Shown one piece after another: positions 11,291 to 23,050 of a stretch of DNA of 64,000 nucleotides. Position numbers and translations under genes: made by a program. The DNA is from Onthophagus taurus. Its lineage: Eukaryota > Arthropoda > Insecta > Coleoptera > Scarabaeidae. The notes beneath the pieces are model-generated. The model was not told where the DNA came from. It ran no database searches and worked only from the letters and a program-made list of their open reading frames with translations. The stretch's first letter is position 1, and each line of letters starts with the position of its first letter. Location of the stretch: assembly GCF_036711975.1 (NCBI RefSeq), contig NW_027248938.1, positions 372,001-436,000 on the forward strand, in the 5' to 3' direction.

Positions 11291-13036
11291 ATAAAAAACG
11301 CCCCAAGCTGTAACTCTGCCAATTACATTCCGATTTTCATGAACGAGGTATCAAATGCAATGGTTTGATGAATACTATGATTCATGCTACAAATAAACTT
11401 TTTCCAACGTCATCTTCGTTTTCAAGCGATTATCAACTTCAGATTTTCAAATTGCTCGGTATGTTTTCCTTCGCGTTATTGGATACAGATTTTTTTTCTG
11501 AACCCATTGCTGTACAATACATTAACATTAATTGTAATTTTAGCAAGAAAAACAATTAAAACATTTTCCGAAAAACTGATAACAGTCATTAAATGTGTAA
11601 CGCAGTTACATTATTTTTATTTTTTCAAAAACCGAATATCCAGAAAAGTTACCGAAAATTAAATATATCCGAGTATACTTCCCACACTACCTCGATACGT
11701 TACAGTTTCCACCCGATTTGTAGAAATTTCGAAAAAGATATCTTATCACCTTATCACCGCCCGTTTATGCAACCCAATTCACATTTCATTAATTTTGATA
11801 ACTTTCTTAATTAGACTTTGAATTTCTCCGTTTTCCATTTCAAAACCGTTATCTTAAATTCCAACAACGTTCCCTGACCGAATCATCAATAAATGAAAGT
11901 GATTAATAAAATTTCTGAATCACGAAAACATGTGCTTTCCGAAAAATTATTATCAAATAATTAAATAATTCCGAAATTAACGAATTTCCAAACAAGATAC
12001 GACAAGCCACATGTTTCTATCAGTCCAGCCGACCGTCCCGAGGAAGTTTCAGCAGCCAGCGAGCTACCGTCGAGCTACCGTATAGCGACTATTTTTTATG
12101 ATGCGGAATTAGAAATCGTAGACGGATCAAACCGATTTCAAACATTTACAAATATCATGAAATAACCGTTGAACGATTCTAAAGATGATCCGCTTATTAT
12201 TAATACAATAATTCACCGAAAATCATCCCGCATCGTAATTAATTAAATTACTCCATTCCTGATGGTCATCCGTTGAAAATATTGCCCATGTAGGATTGCC
12301 CCGAACATCACCCAACTGCTGAAATTGTTTTGTGTTAAGGTGCGCGTAAATTAATACCGATTAATTGGTTTTAACGTGAAACATGTGGTCGGGAAAACGT
12401 TTGTGAATATAAGTGCCGTAAACAGTGGCCGATTTTGTTGAAAATATTTTTGTGATTTTCCGTATAAGTAAGGGTATCTTTTGATTTGTGTTATAAATTT
12501 GTCCGTTAATTATTGTTGATTAATTGTTAATTACTCCGCCGTTCTTTAGCCGATTTTACATTTTACATTTAAAGAAGAATATGGATTAAAATAATAGTTA
12601 TTATTATAATTCGACAATGATTTTTATGAAGAACAGAAAAATATTCCACAATAAATTCTAAAAATAAATTGAACCACTTTTTTTTTGCAACTTCGAACCA
12701 AATTCACCAGATGTGGGTGAATACGAATTTGAGCGCGTGGCAACGGGAAAAAGATAGCGACAATGATGAATTGATTTAGTAGATAAAGATAGAATGATGA
12801 ATAATTAATTTAAATGGGAGAGAAAAGAAAAAAAATAGATTCCGGAATAGATCCGGCTCGAAGGACCAATGTTTGCTCGAAAACGGTTCGGAAACAAAAT
12901 AAAAGGTGCTGATTCAAAGAAAAAAAAGGAAGATATTAAAAGGAAAAGACCATGAATAATTATTATTAATTTCTTACTTTATTGTCCCTATCGCTGTTCC
13001 CTATCGCGATTTCGACACTATATCACAGTTTTTATA
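11291..13036. other. No gene recognised; AT-rich spacer with one GC-richer patch
   Basis: Only short frames are present. Around 12015-12085 the composition becomes GC-rich (AGCGAGCTACCGTCGAGCTACCG), unlike its neighbours; it could be a noncoding first exon or promoter of a gene outside the window, but nothing proves this. Confidence 0.35.
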
Positions 13037-13038
13037 TA

Positions 13039-15229
13039 CAGTGCTAACGTAAAGTAACCCCCCCCCTGTTTAACTTCTGAACAGATTGAGATATCAATAT
13101 GAACAAAAAGACGTCAGTTTCTATATTTTATCAGCACAAATATTTTCTTATGGAAAATTTTGGTATCACTTTTAGTTTTTCCGGAAAATGGAACAGCTTT
13201 GTTTTTTTAAATGGAACACCCAGTATATTATGGTATCTTTCGAAAGAATAAAACAATACGAATTCAACGATACCTCACAATCAAATATCGGTTTATTAGT
13301 TTTTTACATAAAAATTAAACAAAATGCGGAATTTCGCCGGAAAAACCAACGTATCTTCGTTGACTACCTGTCGAGATACAATGGGCCAGATAAATGGTGG
13401 ACGGTCAGTTAAAGGTCGGTCTACGCTCGGATTAAGCAGGGTTAAAATCAGCAATTCTTTTAGAATGTTTTTATGAAACAATCAATACAAGAAAAGGATA
13501 AAAAGAAAGTTCTTTTTAAAACTTCTAAGAAAAAATTGTCATAACAACAATTTTAAAGTTTGTAGGTACTTTGAAATTTTGTATTTAAGGCAGCATGCAA
13601 ATATTTTCCTTCATTTCTATCTTTGAATTCTACCCGACCAAGTATAACCAAAGAAAGGCGAGATCAAAATGGCTAGAAGGAGTTTAGAGCACAATATCGA
13701 AGCAATTTTAATATTCGCTCGTGCTGACAGAAATCTACATGAAACAGAGCGACAATTTAAGGAACGATTTCCTGAACATCCAATTAGTCGAAAATATTTA
13801 AGAGAACTTGTGAATAAGTCTTTGGAAACTGGAAGCGTCGAAGACCGCAAAAGAACTGGTCGTCAGATATTAACAGAAGTATTTAATGTGCCCATGATGT
13901 CGTCTGCTGCTATCGCATCAACGTGTGATGTGTTAAATATTTCCGCGTCGTTGTTGGACGACGTGGAAATACTAAAAGAAGAATAAATATCATCCATTTT
14001 AAATAAAAATGCTTCATGAATTAACAGAAGATGACCCTGATATAGAAGAACAGAATTTTGTGAGCTAATGACAAATATGGTTGAACGAAATCGATTATAC
14101 TTGAAACATATTTGTTTCAGTGATGAATGTACTTTCTTTTTGGGTGGAAAATTGCATCGGCGTGATGTTAATCCACATGAATATCGTGACGTTATCACTC
14201 AATTTCATTAGAAAGTAAATGTTTTTTTTTCAAGACTTTTGCAAATTGTACAACAGAATTCTGACGATTTTGAAATGGAACTAGTGTTTCATCAAGACGG
14301 AGCACCTCCACATTATGCGCCAATGGTACGAAATTATCTTGATAAAAATTTTAATGGACAACAAGATCACCAGATCTGACACCTTTAGATTTCTTTTTAT
14401 GGGGTTATTTAAAATCCAAGGTATATGAAATTCCGTTGGGTAGTATTGAGGATTTAAAACAAAAAATTATTGACGTCTGCCAAAATATTGATCATCACAT
14501 GTTAAGCCGTGTGAAAGAGGAAACACTACAAAGATGGTACCACTGCCTAGAAGTTCAAGGTAATCATATCGAACAATTTACTTAATATTTGATTCTTAAT
14601 AAATAAAAAATTCTTTTATTATTCAATAACAACACTAAGCAAATTTTTCAACCGTTACCTATACTAGCAAAATCTTTAATAAGAAAATTTCATTTCTTAT
14701 ATTGACTTTTTTTCTTTATAAATATTTTTTGATATGAAATATGATTAATTCATAAATTTAATATACTTCCAAACAACTTTTATTTCATTTCTAAAAAAAA
14801 TAAGTAATTGAACTTGCAATTTTAAATCCGTCTCAGCTCGAGCGTATACCGACCGTTAACCTACCGTCCACCATTTACCTGGCCGATTGCATTTCGACAG
14901 GTAGTCGACGAAGATACGTTGGTTTTTCCGGCAAAATTCCGCATTTTGTTTAATTTTTATGCGAAAAACTAATAAACCGATATTTGATTGTGAGGTACCG
15001 TTGGATTCGTATTGGTTTCATCTTTCGGAAGATACCATAATATACTGGGTGTTCCATTTAAAAAAACAAAGTTGATCTATTTTCCGGAAAAACTAAAAGT
15101 GATGGCAAAATTTTCCATAAGAAAATATTTGTGCTGATAAAATATAGAAACTGACGTTTTTTTGTTCATAGTGATATCTCAATTTGTTCGGAAGTTAAAC
15201 AGGGGGGGGGTTACTTTACGCTAGCACTG
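13039..15229. mobile_element. Mariner-type DNA transposon with about 400-bp terminal inverted repeats
   Basis: The element is 2191 bp, flanked by TA on both sides (13037-13038 and 15230-15231), the target expected for the IS630-Tc1-mariner group. The ends are CAGTGCTAACGTAAAGTAAC on the left and its near complement (CAGTGCTAGCGTAAAGTAAC) on the right. Homology between the arms runs from the ends to about 13460 and about 14815, unusually long for mariner-like elements. Arms differ by scattered substitutions and in the length of a C/G run (13061-13069 against 15202-15210). A broken transposase gene lies between them. Confidence 0.9.
13669..14585 (+). pseudogene. Mariner-like transposase with DUF4817-type N-terminal helix-turn-helix, broken
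   Basis: The frame opens at MARRSLEHNIEAILIFARA, which resembles the insect DUF4817 helix-turn-helix that recognises the inverted repeats, and runs to a stop at 13986. Coding similarity continues in other frames: ICFSDECTFFLGGK (first catalytic Asp), VFHQDGAPPHYA (second) and SPDLTPLDFFLWGYLK (third), ending HIEQFT and a stop at 14585. About a dozen residues between the second and third Asp appear deleted with a frame change (near 14360), and further frame breaks occur near 13985 and 14210. This copy cannot make an active enzyme. The long arms suggest the family could still be mobilised in trans. Confidence 0.85.
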
Positions 15230-15231
15230 TA

Positions 15232-17744
15232 TATTATAAGAATGCGTAACTTATAAAAATAATTTTTAAAAAGACGCGTTACAAAGGCGAAGTCAAAAAT
15301 ATGTGTGTGTGGTTCGGGTCGAGCCGTAATTCTTAAATTTTTGCTAAATGCCCGCGCTTGCGCAGCCACCGTCACTAAATTTTTTTATCTTACACTGTCA
15401 ATATTATTGTCAATATGCTAAGGTATTGTCAATATTATCGATCGTGTAAGGGCCGTTTTAGAAAAGCATACTTAACAAATGAAAAATATTGATGGCGCTT
15501 CTAAAATGCAATGGAAATCGTTCAAAATACTTTCCCCCTTTACACGATGAAAGTTTTGTTAAACTTTTTTGATAAAATCGATATTTTATGAGTTATTATT
15601 AGGTAGTCTCAATTGCAATGCCTTACTCAGTATATTAAATATAGTCTTTTAAACAAACTTCTTAAAAAGATTCAACGCAGTTGGTGTCCTCTTATAAAAC
15701 AAGTTCATACACCTACTTAAAAAATTTGGCGTCTACAAATCGGTACTTACCGACGAATAGTCTCAACAATTCGGTATTATTCTTGAAGGATACATTTTCG
15801 ATTTTTCTCTATGCAAGAAATACTAAAATATATGCAACTTATTTTACGTTTTTCGTAGTAATACGTTAGGGCGCGTATAGTAAAATTTAAATTTTTATGA
15901 ATGGCGTCCTGCCATCTAGGCATCACGACCACGAACTAAATTCTTTGGATAACTATGTATATCTATAAACAAGGCTACTACGCTATAACCTGTTCGCTGC
16001 TCTATACAGATGGTGACATCAACAGCCCGAAACGCGCGTCGTGGCTCTGGTTACGACTTTTCCCCGACGTAGTTTACAGTGTAATTATCATTAGAATTCA
16101 GAATTTCTTTTTTTAATGTTATCTTAGAAGTGTAAACTACAGATGTATTGAATAACTTTTTAGATTAGTTGATTAAGAAACGCATAAATTAATGCTAAAA
16201 AAGTGTTTTAATTTCAACCTTTACGTATTTTTTTAGACACAATTGGACTATGTATTTAAAAATCTGATTCAGTTATGTTATAGGATATGTAAAGCGTTGT
16301 TAGACATGTTACCTGATTTTCATCGCTGTGTAGGTCAAATGTGCTGTGGAGCGACCGGTATTTATAAACGTTCATAGCGAAAACAAGTTGGTGTTGCAGA
16401 AATTATATTAATTTAAACCTTGTTATAGACGGTAAATTATCTTTCACTAGGAACATCATTATTAGAAAGCTTTTAGCGTATTGAAGGGTGTATTTCCTTA
16501 TGGAACTTTACTCACGCAGAGTAAAACCTTATCGAAATAATGGAGCCGCAATGTTCTATAATATATTTATAGAAGGCAAAGTTAAACTAATTATGAATAC
16601 TATAACACAAGAATTTTTATTGTATTAAAAGAAAATACGTAATTACTCGCATTCTATTTAAAATACATCATTAATTTTTAATAATGTTTAGTACTTGATT
16701 CTGTTAATAGTTCATGTTTTCCACGAAATTCGCATTTAATAAAATTTTATTCATATTTCTATCAAGTTGAAGTGGTGATTATCCGAAACTTGATTTTATT
16801 TGATATCACTGAAAGTAGTTGAGGAAAGGTGTAAAAGGAGAACATTTATGGGGAACATAATATATAAATAATACATATATACGCTTATTTATTGTAATTT
16901 TCGTCCTTGCCACATTGGCACAATGCTAATTCAATACGAACATATAAATGAAAATAATAATAAATGTATTTCTTAAACACATCATTTTTTTTGTATCCTT
17001 ACGACGACAGCACTCCTCCCCTTTTCCGGGCTCATACATGGCTGAAATTAGCGAATCGCGTATATCAATGTATAGGTATTAAACAAATCTCTTGTTTAAT
17101 GAGTCAATTTCATATTCAGTGGAAACGAAGACATTACGCGATGGGTTTCAAAATCCACAAGCAACAAGTTATCATAAAGATAGGGAATATCTCTGTTTAT
17201 TTGTGCTTTGATCTGTCACTTGAACATTAGAAAACTATTATAGTAATTCAAAAAAAGGAGATCCTTTATAAACACAAAAATCCATTCAAACCGCAAATGC
17301 GTTTTACATGCATCGGAACGCACTATGCGTAGACAATTGTGAAATAAATTAGGTTTCATGGCTTGTAGATTCGCCAGAAAGCTCAAGTTACCAGCTACAA
17401 TGAAAGAGTAGTATTTATAATATTTCGTGCAAACCGTTAAGCAACCAACGAAATTGGGTTTGTTATTAATAGGAAAGGAACTGAATGGATTAAGAGAATG
17501 AATGTAAAGAAGTTTTAAAAAACTTCTTACATTAATTGCCGCAGATCAGTGAATGATTTATATTTATGCAAGATGGAGCTTCATTGAAAATGTCAATTGT
17601 TGTTCATTTCCGCTGAACCGGAAATTGCGACCAACTTGATAATATTTTATAATAAAAACTATTATAAAAAGTACTGGCTGCCTGCGTTCAGCCATACACA
17701 GGACGTTTTAGCCCGAGAATACCAAAAAAATATTGGTCAAGCTG
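15232..17744. other. No gene recognised
   Basis: AT-rich sequence with only short frames. A small GC-richer patch lies around 16020-16070 (CGAAACGCGCGTCGTGG). No repeat structure or motif that I can name. Confidence 0.35.
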
Positions 17745-18435
17745 TCTCATCTACCAGGCTCAAATCTAAACACCCTGCAATAAGCCAGCAAAATGGGAGT
17801 ATTTATACAAAAGAAAAAACCCAAACCAACATTTTTAAATATACGAATTGTAAGAAAATACAAAATCAAAAAGAAATCAAATAACAAGTTAAACACTACG
17901 TTTGATCCAGCTGATGGAACAGCTGAGGTCATAAAACGTCTATTAGAAATGGACGACTATTCATCAAATGTAAGACTAAATTTTATTTCATTTTCCGTAG
18001 TTTTATTTATGAATTCAATAATATGTGCGCGAATTTTTTCATAATAGTTTACTAATAGTGTTTGAAGAAGTTGGCAATACAAATCCTCGAGCTTGAAGGG
18101 TTTCTCGTAAGTCCGTGGATGAAATGAAAACAGAAAACGACACCCGTCTGATGATGTCATTCTAGCGAGACATGCAGCAAGTGTTTTTCAGTTTTTCTCA
18201 AACAGTAATATGTTAATTTTATTTGTTGGGCGTGGATGTGCCTGGAGTACTTGGTGCATTTAAAGTTGCAAGACAAGCTCGTGCCTTTAGTTGCTCTTTA
18301 ATGTTTATTTTGTGCATATTTAATAAATGAGCAATTAATCCTTTGTTTTCAGAATGATAAAACATTTTTTGCATTTTGCCGTTTCACCGTGGTCGGCAAC
18401 CAGTTAGATAGTAGTGACTACCATACCGAATATTT
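17745..18435 (-). pseudogene. hAT transposase N-terminal remnant (second hAT lineage)
   Basis: Read on the minus strand in shifting frames: ETAKCKKC then GLIAHLLNMHKINIKEQ make a BED zinc finger (Cys pair and His pair), followed by ARMTSSDG, ETLQARGFVLPTS, IIEFINKTTENEIKFSLTFDE and SSISNRRFM. The KFSLTFDEW signature of the hAT core is present with Trp replaced by a TAG stop. The order and spacing fit the first 200 or so residues of a ZBED-type hAT transposase unlike the one at 3942-5900. At least three frame changes and two stops. No inverted repeats were recognised around it. Confidence 0.66.
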
Positions 18436-19620
18436 ATAATCTGCTTTTCCTTTATGAGATACGTAAGTCGATTCTAAAAATAATAACGAAATTATAGTTG
18501 CTTTATCCATATTGGTAAAAGTTGCTACCGGTTTGAAATGAAATTCCTTATTATTCCCAATATATTTGTCATTAGTATGTTTATAAATTTAAATGTAAAA
18601 TGAAAAATCTCTTCGTACAACTTTTCTATCACCCATCTTTTGCCACCCACTATCTCTTTCTTATATACCCTTCTCTTCTCCATAAACACATCCCTTTTTG
18701 TTTCCACATCCACACCTATTCTCCTGCACTCTTAATATTTCCATCTGGCCACACGCACATCTCTCTTTTCTTTCGCATTATAAGAGATAATATATGTGAA
18801 TAGTGTTTGATTGCCGAAGCTTGGTGGATAATGGGAGTTTACTAAATCGTAAACTATTCCATTTCCATGCACATATAATGCACTTATTTAATCATAATTG
18901 AGATTAATTAACATTAAATAGAGAAATAATTTTTTAATTTACAGATTTAACTTTATCGTTGTATTTTCTTAGAATTTTTCACCTTCTAGAAAGTAAAAAG
19001 AATTAAACCATTTTCACGTGTAACTTGAAATGTAAACATTTAAAAGAACTGTAAAACTCCTTGAATCTACGTTCTATGTAATACATTTATTAATTGAAAC
19101 AAACCGTCGCGTCGAATGTAATAAAGACACGCTTGATGAAGATCTTCCTCAATTCAAGGGAAACTTTCACTTTAAATTATCATCCCCACGGAGAGTTTCT
19201 CTTTCTTTCCCTCTTTTCTTCAAGATTTAATGAGTTTTAATCGTATTATGAAATAATTTATAATTAATTAGTTTAAAATGAACACTTTCTGGTATATAAA
19301 GTATAATAAAAATTCTTTTTTGATTTACTGGGCTGATTTGTTGAGTTGATTTCCCCTCTACTCAATTTTCTGGTTAAATTCGTGTGCCGTAACCATACTC
19401 AGAGTAGCGCTAGTGCGTCCCGGAACGCTCCAGTATCTGGGTAACATCGGGAACATTAACATCTTTCTATTTTTGTTTATTTTAAAAATTGTGCATTATT
19501 TAAAATTAATGTGAAATTGAAACAAAGTGAAAAAAGTGAAAAAAGCCGTAGAAAAATTTCTATATAAAGTAAGAAAATTTATTTTATCTTCAATAAACTT
19601 CGTAAACTTCACGCGATATA
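18436..19620. other. No gene recognised
   Basis: AT-rich spacer with pyrimidine-rich stretches (18620-18780) and a short GC-richer patch near 19390-19440. No coding pattern stands out. Confidence 0.35.
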
Positions 19621-20299
19621 CAGGGGTGCCGTATCTTCTGGATCAGAGCATTATACGGTTGAAGGATACATTATTCTGAAGCGATTTTTCTAATAAAATT
19701 TTTTCGAAATGTTTATAATAACCGCACGACCAACCTATTTGTCTAACTTGACAAATAGGTTATAAAGTTATTTGACGACAAGGTTTTATAACCTATTTGT
19801 CAAGTTTGACGTACAATTTCACAGCCGACTACTGAATTTTCGATGATTTTAAGTAGCATTAACGAAATTCGTGTCTTTAGTTATTTGAGTTTTTTATGAA
19901 AACGACATGTTTTTCAAAAAATAATAAGAGTAGACAAAGTTTTAGAATTAAATTCCACGTGAAATCAGGTAATAATGTGTTAAATCCTCCAAAAGGTTAA
20001 AAAAATCTGTCAAAACTTAGGGGACCATCACCCTTAATCAACCCTTTCAAATGCCTCAATTGGTCTCAACTTGCTACCAATTAATACCCTCGGTACACTC
20101 ATAACGTATACCAAATTTGGTTTTTCTAACTTAATGTATTACGAAGATATTCAATATTTTAAAAATTTAAGACCCAACTTTGAAGGCCTATAACTCCTCA
20201 GGAGTACAACTTAGTATAGAGATAAGTTGTGTTAAGTCGTCTTAATTTATTGTCCTCTACATGTCCCTGTTCTGTGTCGGTTCTTATGTGAATCACCTG
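19621..20299. repeat. Possible TA-flanked noncoding repeat
   Basis: Bounded by TA|CAGGGGTGCC on the left and CACCTG|TA on the right, so the ends are weakly inverted (CAGG/CCTG). It contains a short palindrome, CCTATTTGTC..GACAAATAGG, near 19733-19760, with a third copy of AACCTATTTGTCAAG near 19790. The end similarity is short, so this is tentative. Confidence 0.3.
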
Positions 20300-20724
20300 T
20301 ATATATTTTTTTTATGAAAAAAAATTAAAAAAAAAATATATTGTCTTTATGGCAAAAAAGGTATTTTTATACCTTTTTTTCCATAAAAAGGGAAGAAATT
20401 TACACATTAATTGCTGATTTATGAGGCGGTATTTATATTACGGGATGTATTTAGGGATATAAAGGTATTATAAATAGTTTTGGAGTCATATATGAAGGTT
20501 TGTTTCGGCTCGTTTGCACGTTTTTGAAAAATACAGGTCCGTAATGACAATTTTGTCGGAATCGACATTTTTTTTCTTCATCTTCTTCATCGGTTTTTGT
20601 TGGTGAGTTTATAGAAATATTCAAAGGTTCAATATTTTCCGAGCGGGCACGTATTCAATATTGCGATAATTTTAAAACCTTTTATACATTCAACTTACAA
20701 GTAACACTTGGGAAGTGCCATACG

Positions 20725-22487
20725 GCGATTTTCTTGAAGCTTGGCATACAAGTAGTGTCTGGAAAAATATTCGACACGTATATTGTCATTTCTGCCCGAT
20801 AGCCGTTTTAAGGGTAGAAATCACCCTTTCCGATTTTGGAGATATGTTCGAATTATTTTTACGATTGTTGAGTAATTACGTCATTAGAGGTTTTAGAGGT
20901 CGCTGATGACGAATCTGATGTCCGTTTTCGAGAATTCAAAATGGAGGATACAGAATTGTTTAAAAATTGTACAACCTTGATGAGAAAATGTAACAAATGA
21001 GGATAATTTTTAGGCGGATTTCTAGGAAACGGTTAATATCAAAAACTACCCCCAACAGTAACGAATCATGGAAAGTCATCACTACAAGTAGTGATGCATG
21101 TAAAAACTTTGTACAAAGCAGACAATATTGCCGTATTTGCAACAAAATCAGGCAAGATAACATCCGATCTTGCCATTAATTGGTTCAAACACGGTTTTTA
21201 CCAAACACCCGGGAAAACTCTGTTCTTTTGCTAGATTCCTAGACTGGCCAGACTGAAAAAAAAATTGACAATATTGATAAAAACGCTAGGCGGAGTTTTT
21301 GATCGCAAAAACTGTTGACAATACGGTAGGATCAGACACAAAAAGTAACTAACTTATTACTTGCAATATTTCGAAACTTTATTGTTTCTTCTACAGGCAA
21401 TTAATCATAGTTAAATTAAATCGGGGTAGTTGAAGTTCATCAAAACAATTCTTGACTACTCATTAAGACCAAAAAAGCCACAATCATTTGACCATTACAA
21501 AATGGATGAAACTTTCATCCATTTTGTGAGTAGTTAATAATCCATTAATGAGTAGTCAATTAATTTGCCTGTAGAAGAAACAATAAAGTTTCGAAATATT
21601 GCAAGTAATAAGTTAGTTACTTTTTGTGTCTGATCGCCGCACCCACTAATCCTACCGTATTGTCAATATTGATAAAGGCGATAAAAACATCCAAATTTTT
21701 ACGATTCCCGCTGGAACAACTGGTTCATTCAGTCGCTAGAAGTTTATACTTTTAGGCCTTGGAAGAATTTTTTAAGACAATTTTCTGACATTGTTATGCT
21801 GTATAATTATGATGTAAATTTATATTTACGGAACAACATCCTCAAAATACAATCTTTAATACACAACCCGTTTTCTCTCTCTTCGAGATTTAAGTATATA
21901 TTTCGATACGCTTGGTGGAAATGTGGGTATATTGCAGAAAAGCCCGACAAATGCGAAACGCCTGCAGACTTCTGTTTCAAAAACTGCAATAACTTGCTAA
22001 TAATGATATTGCAATAATTAAATATGTGCAAGCAACATCAAATGTGCATTCTTTGCTGTAACAAATGACAACTCTCCACATTACTGTCTGTACTAATTTT
22101 AAAGTATAGGTCAAAAAGCAGCCCGATTCGTGAGAGCCCCTTGCCTCTCACGTTCAAAAAGCACCCCGATGGGATGAGAAGCCTATCACGTCCACGTCGC
22201 ATCGCTACTTGTAGTGATGAGTTTCCATGATTCGTTACTGTTAGGGATAGTTTTGATATTAACCGTTTTTTAGAAATCCGCCATACATTTTAAAAAAAGT
22301 GCGCTCGCAATTCCGCCATTTTAAATTCTCGAAAACGGACATCAGATTCGTCAAAATAACTTGTCTTCAAAATCGGAAAGAGTGATTTCTCCCTTAAAAC
22401 GGCGATCGGGCAGATATGACGATGTATATCGTCATCGAATATTTTTCCGTACACTATTTGTATGTCAAGTTTCAAGAAATTTATTGC
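20725..22487. repeat. Large nested palindrome (foldback element)
   Basis: Outer arms of about 290-375 bp (20725-21100 and 22200-22487) are inverted copies, e.g. CTGCCCGATAGCCGTTTTAAG against the complement of 22394-22420. Middle arms (about 21310-21415 and 21555-21670) are nearly identical inverted copies around GATCAGACACAAAAAGTAAC. The centre (21497-21527) is a perfect palindrome, ACAAAATGGATGAAA, one base, then its complement. No gene lies inside. Confidence 0.78.
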
Positions 22488-22489
22488 CG

Positions 22490-23050
22490 CAAGCAACTAG
22501 ATGGTGCGTATATGAAAAAATTAATGTAGTCACAAATAAGCCAGAAATAATAATAGATTATAATTCGACAAAAGGTAACTCCACCTTTTGTCAAAGTTGA
22601 CACTAGATAAATTGTGTGCCACTTAGACGGTAACTCACATTACAAAAAAATGGCCATGTGGAATCTATTTTGATTTATTAAATATTGCTCGCACAAATGC
22701 GAATGTTTTATATTCGTTTTCACCAACAAATATAGCAAACTGGCGTAGACATTTTTTTAAATCTATCCGTTAGATTTATGAAACCTCCTTTACACTATAG
22801 AGCAACCAATAAGACCCTACCACCGGATATGGAAGCATTTTTAAAATGCAATTACTCTCAATCGATAGCAGAAAAGGCTACTAACGAACAACCCTCAGCG
22901 AAACGTGGAACTTGCCATTTATGTGTAATAGAGAAAATACGTACAACAGCGTCAATAAAGTGTTCAAAATGTCTATCATTTACTTGCAAAAAACATTCTG
23001 TAGTAAATAGAATTTGTTTAGAATATGAAAATGGATCCAATTCAAATTAA
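22490..23050 (+). pseudogene. piggyBac transposase C-terminal remnant
   Basis: The piece begins near KINVVTNKPEIIIDYNSTKG, the conserved block before the last catalytic region of piggyBac transposases, then continues through frame changes with KKWPCGIYFDLLNIA. From about 22778 it has RATNKTLPPDME and a cysteine-rich tail, CHLCVIEKIRTTASIKCSKC then CKKHS, the C-terminal zinc-binding domain of the family. At least two stops and two frame changes. It directly follows the right arm of the palindrome. The N-terminal and central domains are absent. Confidence 0.78.

Noticed and set aside
12015..12085. GC-rich patch as a promoter
   Set aside because: Composition stands out but no gene start, transcript or motif supports it.
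17793..18044. Plus-strand exon-like frame (MGVFIQKKKPKPTFLN)
   Set aside because: It lies antisense to a hAT remnant whose conserved blocks (KFSLTFDE, SSISNRRFM) read on the minus strand through the same DNA; the plus frame is most likely its shadow.
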